A DNA stretch of 64,000 nt from contig NZ_CP086594.1 of the NCBI RefSeq assembly GCF_020866845.1, positions 2,294,001 to 2,358,000 on the forward strand. Direction: 5' to 3'. This document shows, one piece after another, positions 36,098 through 45,586 of the stretch. This stretch comes from Sphingomonas radiodurans. Its GTDB lineage: Bacteria > Pseudomonadota > Alphaproteobacteria > Sphingomonadales > Sphingomonadaceae. The notes below the pieces were generated by a model, which did not search any database, was not told the DNA's origin, and saw nothing but the letters and a program-made list of their open reading frames with translations. Positions within the stretch are counted from its first letter, which is position 1; each line of letters opens with the position of its first letter. Position numbers and translations under genes: made by a program.

Positions 36098-36475
36098 GTG
36101 ACCAGCCCATCGTTGAAGGGGCGGCGAATCCTGATCGTGGAGGACGAGTATTTCATCGCCTCCGACCTGAAGCGCGTGCTGGAAAGCGTCGAAGCCGACG
36201 TGATCGGCCCTGTGGGCGATCTTGCGTCCGGGTTGGACCTCGCGCATCGCGAAGCGCTCGATGCCGCGATCCTCGATGTGAACCTGGAGGGGACGCTTTC
36301 CTACCGGCTCGCTGACTATCTGGAGCAGCAGCACGTGCCGCATGCCTTTGTGACCGGCTATGATGGCTGGTCGATGCCGGAAGTGTACCGTGATCGGCCG
36401 CGGATCACGAAGCCGTTTACCGATGCTAGCGTGCTGGCGGCCGTCGCTGCGCTGTGCGGCAACGCGAGCCGCTGA
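36098..36475 (+). CDS. Orphan single-domain response regulator
   Basis: A 125-residue receiver: ILIVEDEYFIASDLKRVLES gives the acidic pair, Asp60 in AAILDVNLEG is the phospho-acceptor, and RITKPFTD holds the conserved Lys. FIASDLKRVLE and the VNLEG loop are typical of the FATGUY/MrrA-like receivers in alphaproteobacteria. There is no output domain and no kinase next to it. It is convergent with purK, with one base between their ends. Confidence 0.87.
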   Translation: MTSPSLKGRRILIVEDEYFIASDLKRVLESVEADVIGPVGDLASGLDLAHREALDAAILDVNLEGTLSYRLADYLEQQHVPHAFVTGYDGWSMPEVYRDRPRITKPFTDASVLAAVAALCGNASR

Positions 36476-37546
36476 TCAGCTGCGCTGGACGCGCGTCACA
36501 TGACCCATCTTGCGGCCCGGGCGAACCTCGCGCTTGCCGTAGAGGTGAAGGTGCGCGCCCGACTCGGCGAGCAAGTCGGCCCAGCGGTCGACATCGTGGC
36601 CGATCAGATTTTCCATGGTCACGCCGGCACCGACCAGCGCGGTATCGCCGAGTGGTAGTCCACAGATCGCGCGGACGTGGTTCTCGAATTGCGAGGTCAC
36701 CGCGCCCTCGATGGTCCAATGGCCCGAGTTGTGGACGCGTGGCGCCATTTCGTTGAACACCGGGCCGTCGGGCGTGGCGAAATATTCGCACGTCAGCACG
36801 CCCACGTGGCCGAGCGCGTCGGCGATGCGCCCGGTCAGCGCCGCGGCCTCGGTCCACAGCGACGCGATCTGTGCTGGCGCCGGCACCGTGGAGCGGGCGA
36901 GGATCGAATCCTCATGCTCGTTCCATGGCGGGGGGTAGCTCACCATCCGCCCGTCGCAATCGCGCACCAGCACGATGGAGAATTCATGGCTGAAATCGAC
37001 GAACGCCTCGAGCACGGCGGGGCCGGCGATCGACTCCCAGGCGCCATCGGCATCGGCCGGGGATTGCAGCCGGACCTGGCCCTTGCCATCGTAGCCCATG
37101 CGGGTCGTCTTGAGCACCGCCGGCGTACCGATCTCCGCGATTGCCGCGTCCAGCGAGACGCGTGAATCGACCGCCGCCCAGCGCGCCGGCGTGCCGCCGA
37201 CGTTGGAGACGAACTCCTTTTCGGCGATGCGATCCTGCGCGACGCGCAGGCTGGCGGGCGAGGGGTGGACGGGCACACGGTCGGCGAGCCATTCGACCGG
37301 AACTGCCGAGATGTTCTCGAACTCGTAGGTCACTACGTCGCATTGCGCGGCGAAATCGGCGAGCACGATTCGGTTGTGGTAATCGGCGCGGGTGAGCGCC
37401 GAAGCGGTCTGCGCGGCGACGCTCTCGCGATCGGGCGCGAGGACATGGGTGCGATAGCCGAGCTGCGCGGCAGCGGTCGCGATCATCCGGCCGAGCTGCC
37501 CGCCGCCGAGAATGCCAATTGTCGATCCGGGCGGTAACGGCGTCAT
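36476..37546 (-). CDS. purK: PurK, N5-carboxyaminoimidazole ribonucleotide synthase
   Basis: The protein has 356 residues from ATG 37546. The ATP-grasp start [20 protein letters not shown] is characteristic of PurK. Later motifs are [23 protein letters not shown] and [17 protein letters not shown]. It makes N5-CAIR from AIR, ATP and bicarbonate in purine synthesis. Its start overlaps the purE stop by four bases (ATGA), giving a purE-purK operon read leftward. Confidence 0.96.
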   Translation of the reverse strand: MTPLPPGSTIGILGGGQLGRMIATAAAQLGYRTHVLAPDRESVAAQTASALTRADYHNRIVLADFAAQCDVVTYEFENISAVPVEWLADRVPVHPSPASLRVAQDRIAEKEFVSNVGGTPARWAAVDSRVSLDAAIAEIGTPAVLKTTRMGYDGKGQVRLQSPADADGAWESIAGPAVLEAFVDFSHEFSIVLVRDCDGRMVSYPPPWNEHEDSILARSTVPAPAQIASLWTEAAALTGRIADALGHVGVLTCEYFATPDGPVFNEMAPRVHNSGHWTIEGAVTSQFENHVRAICGLPLGDTALVGAGVTMENLIGHDVDRWADLLAESGAHLHLYGKREVRPGRKMGHVTRVQRS

Positions 37547-38019
37547 TCGGGTGTCTCCGCGACTCGCTCGGTCTGCGCCGCGCGCCATGCCTTCAGCCGC
37601 GTCGTGAGCGCCGCGTCGCTGGTAGCGAGGATCGCGGCGGCGAGCAGCCCCGCGTTGATCGCACCAGGCTTCCCGATCGCGAGCGTGCCGACCGGGATGC
37701 CGCCGGGCATCTGGACGATCGAAAGCAGGCTATCCATGCCCTTCAGCGCCTTGGATTCGACCGGGACGCCGAGCACCGGCAAGTGTGTCATCGCTGCCGC
37801 CATGCCGGGCAAATGCGCTGCCCCGCCCGCGCCAGCGATGATCACTTTGAGCCCGCGGTCGGCGGCCTGCGTCGCATAGTCGTAAAGGCGTTGCGGGGTG
37901 CGGTGCGCGGAGACGACGCGCGTTTCGTGCGCGACGCCGAGCGCGTCGAGCGTCTCGGCCGCATGGCGCATCGTTTCCCAATCGGACGTGGAGCCCATGA
38001 TGATGCCGACGTGCGCCAT
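37543..38019 (-). CDS. purE: PurE, N5-CAIR mutase
   Basis: The protein has 158 residues; ATG 38019 was chosen over an adjacent TTG. It contains the class I PurE signature [13 protein letters not shown], the phosphate/CO2-binding SAHRTP loop and [12 protein letters not shown], then [20 protein letters not shown]. It converts N5-CAIR to CAIR, following PurK. It is an octamer in other bacteria. Confidence 0.97.
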   Translation of the reverse strand: MAHVGIIMGSTSDWETMRHAAETLDALGVAHETRVVSAHRTPQRLYDYATQAADRGLKVIIAGAGGAAHLPGMAAAMTHLPVLGVPVESKALKGMDSLLSIVQMPGGIPVGTLAIGKPGAINAGLLAAAILATSDAALTTRLKAWRAAQTERVAETPE

Positions 38020-38100
38020 CAAAGGCGGTTAGCGAGGAGGGAAGAGGAGGGCAACAAGGGACTTGGTTAAGCCGGGCCGCCCGACGAGAAGACCTGTCGC

Positions 38101-38676
38101 TTACTGACGCTGGAGCGGGTGCAGCGCCAGAATGCGTTCGATGTCACGCTCGACCACCTTCGCGGTCACGCGCTCGACCAACCGCTGGGCGCTGCGCCAC
38201 GAAAGCAAGTCACCCTTGCGCTGGCGATGACCGTCGATCAGGCGGCTGCCCCAGCTTTCGATCGCGCTGACCGGCGCGGAGGCGGCGTCGCCGGCAAGCA
38301 CTAGCGAGGGAAACGGCAGAGCCACCGCGGGAGACGCGAATGCCTCACGGGTGCCTGCACCCGCTGCGGGTGGATCGAAGAGCAGCGCGCCGGCGACCCG
38401 CGACACATAGCTGCGCGGGGTGAGTCGCGCCCACCATGACGCCGCATGGCAGCCGATCCCCTCCGCCACCAGCACAACCGCGCGATCGGCGCGGATCACC
38501 GCAGCATCGAGTTGCGCTGCCCAGATCCCGCGCCGGTCGCCGGGTTCGAGCGCAACGTGATCGTCGCCAAAGCTAGGCCAACGCAACCGCGCGTTCCATG
38601 CGGGCGATTCGATCCCCGGCGCTGCGATCGTGATGATCGAGAAACGGCTCGGCATCTCCAGCTCGGCGGTTGACAT
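38101..38676 (-). CDS. RBBP9/YdeN-type alpha/beta hydrolase lacking nucleophile
   Basis: The protein has 191 residues from ATG 38676. The layout follows the RBBP9/YdeN (DUF1749-like) fold: an early PG.E.P.WN..L.WPS segment, ALEPGDRRGIWAAQLDAAV, then AVVLVAEGIGCHAASWWA where active members have 'LVAHSLGC'. The catalytic Ser is Gly73 and the preceding His is Glu72. LPFPSLVLAGD and SWGSRLIDGH follow as in the family. Without Ser it is unlikely to hydrolyse esters and may be a structural or binding relic. The gene runs leftward toward purE. Confidence 0.75.
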   Translation of the reverse strand: MSTAELEMPSRFSIITIAAPGIESPAWNARLRWPSFGDDHVALEPGDRRGIWAAQLDAAVIRADRAVVLVAEGIGCHAASWWARLTPRSYVSRVAGALLFDPPAAGAGTREAFASPAVALPFPSLVLAGDAASAPVSAIESWGSRLIDGHRQRKGDLLSWRSAQRLVERVTAKVVERDIERILALHPLQRQ

Positions 38677-38808
38677 GCGTTGCACCCTTGTTCGTACCCC
38701 GTGACGATCATGCCACGCTGCGGCAGATCGCAGCAATGACGATCAGCGTGGCGGTTGCCCAATCGCCGCCGACGCGGCACGGTCCGTCGCTCATAACAGG
38801 GGAAGCAC

Positions 38809-40221
38809 ATGTTCGGGCCGCGCAAGTCGCTGGAGTCGGTTACGCAGCACGCACACGGACAGGCGCTCGCCAAGACCTTGTCGTGGCCGCACCTGATCGC
38901 GTTGGGGGTCGGTGCGATTGTCGGCACGGGGATCTACACGCTGACCGGCGTCGGTGCGGAGCGCGCCGGGCCGGCGGTGATCCTCGCCTTCGCGATCGCG
39001 GGCGCGGTGTGCGCCTGTGCGGCGCTGGCCTATGCCGAACTCGCTACGATGATACCGGCCGCGGGCAGCGCTTATACGTTCAGCTATACCGCGCTCGGTG
39101 AGGCGCTGGCGTGGATCGTGGGATGGAGCCTGATCCTCGAATATTCGCTGGCCTGCGCGACGGTGGCGGTAGGTTGGTCGGGTTATCTCGTCGGCTGGAT
39201 TCAATCGGCGGGCATCGTACTACCGCCGGCGTTGCTCAGCGGGCCGCATGGTGGCGGGATCGTCAACCTGCCCGCGGTCATGGTCGCGCTGGGGGTGATG
39301 GGAATGCTGATCGCTGGCACGCGCGAGAGTGCGACGCTCAACATCGTGCTGGTCGTCATCAAGCTTACCGCGCTTGGCGTGTTCATCGCCTTCGCGCTGC
39401 CGGCGTTCAATGCCGACAATCTGCATCCGTTCATGCCCTATGGCTTCGGATCGGTGGAAACGGGCGGCGAGAAGCGGGGTGTGATGGCGGCGGCGGCGAT
39501 CGTGTTCTTCGCCTTCTACGGCTTTGATGCGGTGGCGACATCGGCGGAGGAGGCGAAGAACCCGGGGCGGGATCTGACGATCGGGATCGTAGGATCGATG
39601 CTGGTCTGCACGGTGATCTACATGCTCGTGGCGGTGACCGCGATCGGCGCCATGCCGTTCCTGCAGCTCGCCAATTCGCCCGAGCCGCTTGCGCTGGTAC
39701 TGCGATCGCTCGGCCAGCCGGTGGCGGCGTATCTGATCGCGCTGGCGGCGATCATCGCGCTGCCGTCGGTGATCCTCGTGATGATGTACGGGCAGAGCCG
39801 CGTCTTCTTTACGATGGCGCGCGACGGGCTGCTGCCGCGCCGGCTTGCGACCGTCAGCCCGCGGACGGGCGCACCGACGCTGATCACCCTGGTAACGGGC
39901 GTGTCGATCGCGATCGTTGCTGGTATCTTCCGGCTCGACGAGATCGCTGAGCTGGCCAATGCCGGGACGCTGCTGGCGTTCATCGCTGTCGGCGCGTGCT
40001 TGATGGTGCTGCGCAAGCGTGCGCCCGGTGCGGAGCGGCTGTTCCGTTGTCCACAACCTTATGTCGTGGGCACGCTGGCGATCCTGGGCTGCCTGTATTT
40101 GCTGTTCAGCCTGCCATCGTCGACTATCGTGCGGTTCGTGATCTGGAACGTGATCGGGCTGGCGATCTACTTTCTCTATGGTCGGCGGCACAGCGTGGAG
40201 GGTCGGGTCACCGCCAGCTGA
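38809..40221 (+). CDS. APC-family amino-acid permease
   Basis: A 470-residue inner-membrane protein with about 12 helices. LIALGVGAIVGTGIYTLTGV in the first helix is the APC substrate/sodium-binding motif, and GPAVILAFAIAG, AYAELATMIPAAGSAYTFSY and FFAFYGFDAVATSAEEAKNP are typical of the cationic amino-acid transporter (YfnA/CAT) group. LIALPSVILVMMYGQSRVFF is in helix 8. It takes up amino acids with H+ or exchanges them; the exact substrate is not known. The 3' end overlaps the convergent NRDE gene by 14 bp. Confidence 0.92.
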   Translation: MFGPRKSLESVTQHAHGQALAKTLSWPHLIALGVGAIVGTGIYTLTGVGAERAGPAVILAFAIAGAVCACAALAYAELATMIPAAGSAYTFSYTALGEALAWIVGWSLILEYSLACATVAVGWSGYLVGWIQSAGIVLPPALLSGPHGGGIVNLPAVMVALGVMGMLIAGTRESATLNIVLVVIKLTALGVFIAFALPAFNADNLHPFMPYGFGSVETGGEKRGVMAAAAIVFFAFYGFDAVATSAEEAKNPGRDLTIGIVGSMLVCTVIYMLVAVTAIGAMPFLQLANSPEPLALVLRSLGQPVAAYLIALAAIIALPSVILVMMYGQSRVFFTMARDGLLPRRLATVSPRTGAPTLITLVTGVSIAIVAGIFRLDEIAELANAGTLLAFIAVGACLMVLRKRAPGAERLFRCPQPYVVGTLAILGCLYLLFSLPSSTIVRFVIWNVIGLAIYFLYGRRHSVEGRVTAS

Positions 40222-40900
40222 AGTCGAGGCGGGTTTCGCCATCGGGCACGCCCGCCGGGCCGAAGCGGCGCTCGACGATCATGCCGTTGCCTGCCGTATC
40301 CACTGCGATCACGGTGCTGCACCGTGTGCCGTAGACGCCGTCGCGGATGAATACCGGGCGTTCGCCGGCTGGCGCTTCGTCGGCGAGCAGATCGAGCACG
40401 GCGGAGGCCGGGCGGGTCGAGGCGATCCATTCGGCCAGCGCCATCGTCAGCGTGCGCGTGCGCGGTGACGGCGGATCGAGTGGGCCGTTCGCGATTCCGT
40501 GCAGCCCCGGTGCGAGCGGGCGACGCTCGATCGCGGGACGGTTGGTGCGGAAGCTCGCATCGTCCCCGATCGTCAGCAGGCTGAACCCGCCGAAGGCGCC
40601 GAGCATGTCGTCCGCCGGCAAGCTGCCGTCGCGCAGGTAATCCGCGACCAGCGCGCCGCGCGAAGGCGCGTCGCCGTCGCGTGGGTAGCCCGCGACGTTC
40701 GTGACGACGGCGAACCGCCGCGCGTCCGATACGCCGATCCACCCGCCGCCCGACACGAGATCGCGACCCGATAGGACGTGTGGTGCGTCAGTCCAGCGGG
40801 CGAGCGGGGCGGCGGCGCGGGTGTGAAATTCGTCGCGGTTGCCGGCGACGACGAGCTGCCACTTCGGGTGGGCGGCAAGGGCCAGCGCCACGACGCACAT
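40208..40900 (-). CDS. NRDE/TANGO2-family protein
   Basis: A 230-residue protein of the TANGO2/NRDE family. The N-terminus MCVVALALAAHPKWQLVVAG ends in GNRDEFHTRA, carrying the name motif and Cys2, which is processed in Ntn-type relatives. GGGWIGVSDARRFAVVTNV and SRGALVADYL follow. The molecular role is unsettled (heme or lipid handling has been suggested for animal members). It lies 10 bp downstream of folP on the same strand. Confidence 0.9.
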   Translation of the reverse strand: MCVVALALAAHPKWQLVVAGNRDEFHTRAAAPLARWTDAPHVLSGRDLVSGGGWIGVSDARRFAVVTNVAGYPRDGDAPSRGALVADYLRDGSLPADDMLGAFGGFSLLTIGDDASFRTNRPAIERRPLAPGLHGIANGPLDPPSPRTRTLTMALAEWIASTRPASAVLDLLADEAPAGERPVFIRDGVYGTRCSTVIAVDTAGNGMIVERRFGPAGVPDGETRLDFSWR

Positions 40901-40910
40901 CAGCGTGTAC

Positions 40911-41957
40911 TCACCCCACGAAGGCCCGGTCGCGCAGGCCGCGCCAGACGCGCAGCGCCTGCACCGTTTCCGGCACGTCGTGGACGCGCAGCAATTGCAC
41001 CCCGGCCTCCGCCCCCTTCAGCGCGAGCGCCACCGAGCCACCGAGCCGCTCGCCCGCCGGCGCTTCGTTCGACAAGGCGCCGATCAGTCGCTTGCGGCTC
41101 GCCCCTAGCATGACCGGGCAGCCGAGACCGTGGAAGATCGTCAGCGCGTTGATCAGCGCGAGATTGTCCTGCAGCGACTTGCCAAAGCCGATCCCGGGAT
41201 CGACGATCACGCGCGAGCGCTCCACGCCGGCCGCGACCACCGCCTCGATGCGTGCTTCGAGCCAGTCGAAGACGTCGGTCACTACATTGCGATAGCCATC
41301 GCCGCCGTGCGGCCCCTTGGTTGGGTCGGGCGAGTGCATCAGGATCACGGGGCAGCCGGTGCGCGCGACGACGTCGAGCGCGCGCGTGTCCCACAGCAGA
41401 GCTGACACGTCATTTACGATCGCGGCGCCTGCGGCGAGCGCGCGCTCCATCACCAACGCCTTGCGTGTGTCGATCGACACGAGCGCGCCAGCCGCCGCCA
41501 GCCGCTTGATGACGGGCACGACGCGCTTGGCTTCGTCCTCCTCCCAGACAAGCGTCGCGCCCGGCCGAGTTGATTCACCCCCGACGTCGATCAGCGCGGC
41601 GCCGGTGCCGGCCATCGTCATGCCGGCCGCGGCTGCGGCAGTGGGATCGTCGCTATGCGCGCCGCCGTCGGAGAAGCTGTCAGGTGTGAGGTTGAGGATG
41701 CCGGCGACCACGGGCTGGTCGAACCGCAACGTGCGTGGGCCGAGGGTGAGCGCCGGTCGCGGTGCGGTGATGCGGCCGTGTAGGGTGACTGCTCGCTCGC
41801 CAAGTGACGCAACCTCGGCAACCGGGACGACGCGCTTTGTGGCGGCTTCGGTAACCTCATAGGCGGCGAACCACTGCATCCCGCCGGCCAGCCGCTCGAC
41901 TGCGCCATCAGGATACGCGAACGGCGCATCGACGAACTGGACCGGGAGTAGGTGCAT
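40911..41957 (-). CDS. folP: FolP, dihydropteroate synthase
   Basis: The protein has 348 residues, longer than the ~280 typical, with an ~80-residue N-terminal extension (LLPVQFVDAPFAYPDGAVER) before the TIM barrel, common in alphaproteobacteria. Barrel motifs: VAGILNLTPDSFSDGG (pyrophosphate loop), IDVGGESTRPGA, VSIDTRKA, IVNDVSAL and GIGFGKSLQDNL, ending with RVHDVPE. It joins 6-hydroxymethyl-dihydropterin pyrophosphate and p-aminobenzoate in folate synthesis. It follows ccrM by 11 bp on the minus strand. Confidence 0.96.
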   Translation of the reverse strand: MHLLPVQFVDAPFAYPDGAVERLAGGMQWFAAYEVTEAATKRVVPVAEVASLGERAVTLHGRITAPRPALTLGPRTLRFDQPVVAGILNLTPDSFSDGGAHSDDPTAAAAAGMTMAGTGAALIDVGGESTRPGATLVWEEDEAKRVVPVIKRLAAAGALVSIDTRKALVMERALAAGAAIVNDVSALLWDTRALDVVARTGCPVILMHSPDPTKGPHGGDGYRNVVTDVFDWLEARIEAVVAAGVERSRVIVDPGIGFGKSLQDNLALINALTIFHGLGCPVMLGASRKRLIGALSNEAPAGERLGGSVALALKGAEAGVQLLRVHDVPETVQALRVWRGLRDRAFVG

Positions 41958-41968
41958 GACGGCGGAGA

Positions 41969-43242
<1,274 letters not shown>

Positions 43243-43288
43243 CCGCGCGCCGGCAGGCCTCAAGCGGTGGGGTGTGGCGCAAAAGACT

Positions 43289-43897
43289 CTAGAATTGCAG
43301 AACCGTCTGCGCGACCGGTGCGAAACTGCGACGGTGGAGCGGGCAGGGGCCATGTTCGGCCAAAGCGCGGCGATGCGCGGGCGCGCCATAGCCCTTGTTC
43401 GACGCCCAATCGTACTGCGGATATGATTCGTGGTGCTGGAGCATGATCGTGTCGCGGGTGTGCTTCGCGACGATCGAGGCGGCGGCGATCGAGCGGCTGA
43501 GCGCGTCGCCGCCGACGATCGGGGTGGACGCATAGCCCCAGCGCGGCAGGCGATTGCCATCGACCAAGACGTGACCGGGCGCGCAGCCGAGTTTGGTTGC
43601 GATCTGATCGACCGCGATCGTCATCGCCTTCATCGTCGCCCAATAGATGTTGAGCGTGTCGATTTCGTCGGCCTCGACGATCCCGACGCCGACGATCGCG
43701 CAGTCGGTGATCCGTGCGCAGAGGCGGGCGCGCTCGGTGGCGGGGAGCTTCTTCGAATCGTCGATGCCTCTGGGGACGTTTCTCGCCGGCAGGATGACGG
43801 CCGCGGCGACGACAGGGCCGGCGAGCGGGCCGCGGCCGGCCTCGTCCACTCCGGCGACAGGGGCGAGATAGAGGCGTTCGTGTTTCAATCCGGGCAT
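43289..43897 (-). CDS. rnhB: RnhB, ribonuclease HII
   Basis: The protein has 202 residues from ATG 43897 (MPGLKHERLYL); an alternative in-frame ATG at 43909 adds four. The catalytic motif VAGVDEAGRGPLAGPVV gives the first Asp-Glu pair; DDSKKL follows and DGNRLPRWG later, then ALSRSIAAASIVAKHTRD. It removes RNA from RNA-DNA hybrids, including single ribonucleotides. Its start overlaps the thiD 3' end by 13 bp. The order thiD-rnhB-ccrM-folP-NRDE on the minus strand could be one transcription unit with an internal ccrM promoter. Confidence 0.96.
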   Translation of the reverse strand: MPGLKHERLYLAPVAGVDEAGRGPLAGPVVAAAVILPARNVPRGIDDSKKLPATERARLCARITDCAIVGVGIVEADEIDTLNIYWATMKAMTIAVDQIATKLGCAPGHVLVDGNRLPRWGYASTPIVGGDALSRSIAAASIVAKHTRDTIMLQHHESYPQYDWASNKGYGAPAHRRALAEHGPCPLHRRSFAPVAQTVLQF

Positions 43898-45126
43898 GTC
43901 AGCCGCCATGGCGGGAAGCGGCGGTTCTCGCCAGCGGTGTAGAGACGAAGCGCGTTGCCGGCGGGGTCGGAGAGTCGGGCTTCGCGCCAGCCCCAGCTCT
44001 GGTCGATCGGATCGGTGACCGCGATCCCGTGCGCGCGGGCGGCTGTTACGGCGACGTCGAGGTCGGCGACTTCGAGGAAGAGGATCGGTTTTGCATCGAT
44101 CTCGTCGGCGGCCTCGATCGAAAGCGTGGTGCCGCCGGCGCTTTCGAAGCGGGCATAGCGGCCGTCGCTGTCGACGATCGGAGTGAGGCCGAGTTCTTTG
44201 TAGAAGGCGAAGCTTGCGGCGTGGTTGGTGGCGGGGAGGGTGATCTGGTTGGGGGTCGCGCCGCCGACGTCGCTGTCGAGGCGGACCTTTTGGTGGCCCA
44301 TCGGGCCGTGTCCGGCACCGAGACCCGGGGCTTCGCGGAGTGCGATGCGGACGAACCGGCGGGCGCGGGCGGTCGCTTGCGGAAGGGGGAGGCCGCGGCC
44401 GAGGCCTTCGGCGATCGCGCTGGCGAGGGTGCAGCCGGTGCCGTGGGTGTGCGGGGTGTCGATGCGGGGGGCTGTCCAGCTGGTGACCTCACCGCTCTGG
44501 TCGAGCAGGCGGTCAGTAATCTTGTCGCCTTCGGCGTGGCCGCCTTTCACGAGGAGCGCTGCGCCGGTTTCCAGCACCGCGCCCTTGCCGCCAAGTGCGA
44601 CGAGTTCGGGGAGGTTGGGGGTGACCAGCGTCGCCAGGCGCATCAGGCGGTCGAAGGCAGTGATCGTGTCGGCGTCGGCGAGGATCGAACCGGAGGTGGC
44701 GATCATCACTGGGTCGAAGACGATCGGAAGCCCTCTCCCCTTCAGGGGAGAGGGTTGGGAGAGGGGGAGGGCGGCGGACGGGGTGGCTTGGGACTGCCCC
44801 TCTCCCCGGCCCTCTCCCCGCGAGCGGGGAGAGGGAGATAGGGTTTCCAGCACGTCCGCTACCGCATGCGCCGTCGCGGCCGAGCCGATCATGCCGATCT
44901 TGACCGCGTCGACGCCGATGTCGTCGATGCAGGAGCGCATCTGCTGGACGACCATTTCGGTCGGGATCGGGTGGACGCCCTGCACGCCCACTGTGTTCTG
45001 CGCGGTGATGGCCGTCACGGCTGTCATCGCGTGGCCGCCGAGCATCGTGACGGTCTTGATGTCGGCCTGAATGCCGGCGCCGCCGCCGGAATCGGAACCT
45101 GCGATGATTAGGATCCGGGCTGTCAT
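43885..45126 (-). CDS. thiD: ThiD kinase fused to a VOC domain, with repeat-derived insert
   Basis: The protein has 413 residues from ATG 45126. Residues 1-~270 are hydroxymethylpyrimidine/phosphomethylpyrimidine kinase: IAGSDSGGGAGIQADIKT, VKIGMIGSAA, FDPVMIATSGS and HTHGTGCTLASAIAEGLG. It phosphorylates HMP to HMP-PP for thiamine synthesis. Between residues ~95 and ~132 there is a low-complexity insert (SPSPRSRGEGRGEG, later LSQPSPLKGRG) encoded by a palindromic repeat (separate entry), just before the active-site strand. Residues ~285-413 form a glyoxalase/VOC domain (FYKELGLTPIVDSDGRYARF, LSDPAGNALRLYT), an unusual fusion. The kinase motifs themselves are intact. Confidence 0.93.
   Translation of the reverse strand: MTARILIIAGSDSGGGAGIQADIKTVTMLGGHAMTAVTAITAQNTVGVQGVHPIPTEMVVQQMRSCIDDIGVDAVKIGMIGSAATAHAVADVLETLSPSPRSRGEGRGEGQSQATPSAALPLSQPSPLKGRGLPIVFDPVMIATSGSILADADTITAFDRLMRLATLVTPNLPELVALGGKGAVLETGAALLVKGGHAEGDKITDRLLDQSGEVTSWTAPRIDTPHTHGTGCTLASAIAEGLGRGLPLPQATARARRFVRIALREAPGLGAGHGPMGHQKVRLDSDVGGATPNQITLPATNHAASFAFYKELGLTPIVDSDGRYARFESAGGTTLSIEAADEIDAKPILFLEVADLDVAVTAARAHGIAVTDPIDQSWGWREARLSDPAGNALRLYTAGENRRFPPWRLTCPD
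44731..44844. repeat. Palindromic repeat inserted in frame within thiD
   Basis: Two perfect hairpins lie 55 bp apart: CCCTCTCCCC-TTCA-GGGGAGAGGG (44731-44754) and CCCTCTCCCCGC-GA-GCGGGGAGAGGG (44810-44835). The intervening bases are also GC-rich and G/C-asymmetric. The block is ~114 bp (38 codons) with no stop in the thiD frame. A related CCCTCCCCC.../CGGGAGGGG copy lies in an intergenic gap at 45310-45344, which shows this is a dispersed repeat family rather than normal thiD sequence. Confidence 0.85.
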
Positions 45127-45140
45127 CGACGATTGCAAAA

Positions 45141-45201
45141 AACGAATGTTGAGTAAGTTGAGGCTGTGGCGCGTTTTTCTCCAACAGCCTCAACATTCGT
45201 T
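45141..45201. repeat. Long hairpin upstream of thiD
   Basis: The left arm AACGAATGTTGAG, a 9-base insertion and GCTGT pair with the right arm ACAGCCTCAACATTCGTT around a GGCGCGTTTTTCTCC loop, giving a stem of about 18 bp. The left arm carries TAAGTTGAG as an apparent near-duplicate of TGTTGAG. It could terminate transcription or form the 5' leader of thiD. No TPP-riboswitch core was seen. Confidence 0.65.
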
Positions 45202-45309
45202 GGGGTGATGGGAGAGGGCGTAGGGAGGCGGACGATGCTCATCGGCTGCGATTAGATCATGATCGGGCAGAGTAGGACAGCCATTGCGGCGTGGTTCTCT
45301 TCGGGCAGG

Positions 45310-45344
45310 CCCTCCCCCGACCCCTCCCGCAAACGGGAGGGGAG
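45310..45344. repeat. Intergenic copy of the CCCTCCCC palindrome
   Basis: Contains CCCCTCCCG-CAAA-CGGGAGGGG (45321-45342), preceded by CCCTCCCCCGA. It resembles the hairpins inside thiD in base content and layout. It lies just downstream of the DUF1272 gene's stop and could also act as a terminator for that gene, although there is no T-run. Confidence 0.65.
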
Positions 45345-45351
45345 ATTAGGA

Positions 45352-45576
45352 TCAACTGGCGAAGTGGCGCTTCGTCGAGGCGGGATGCTTCTTCAGCGAG
45401 GCGCCGATGCGGGCGGGGCGGTCGAGGAGTTCGCCGCCGCAATTGAGGCAGCGTTCGTCCATTGCCTCGGCGCAGTCGGCGCAGAAGGTGCATTCGAACG
45501 AGCAGATGAACGCGCCGCCCTGATCGGCGGGAAGATCGGTGCCGCAGCGTTCGCAGTCGGGGCGCATGTCGAGCAT
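45352..45576 (-). CDS. DUF1272 zinc-ribbon-like protein
   Basis: A 74-residue protein of the DUF1272 family. It has eight Cys in a zinc-binding pattern: MRPDCERCGTDLPAD, then FICSFECTFCADCA and CLNCGGEL. C-terminal residues are basic (SLKKHPASTKRHFAS). The family has no known function; the Cys pairs should bind two zinc ions. It lies 10 bp downstream of the thioesterase gene on the minus strand. Confidence 0.93.
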   Translation of the reverse strand: MLDMRPDCERCGTDLPADQGGAFICSFECTFCADCAEAMDERCLNCGGELLDRPARIGASLKKHPASTKRHFAS

Positions 45577-45586
45577 GTCGGTTGCC

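Noticed and set aside
45127-45240. TPP riboswitch upstream of thiD
   Set aside because: The conserved CUGAGA/ACCUGA core is absent; only a simple hairpin is seen.
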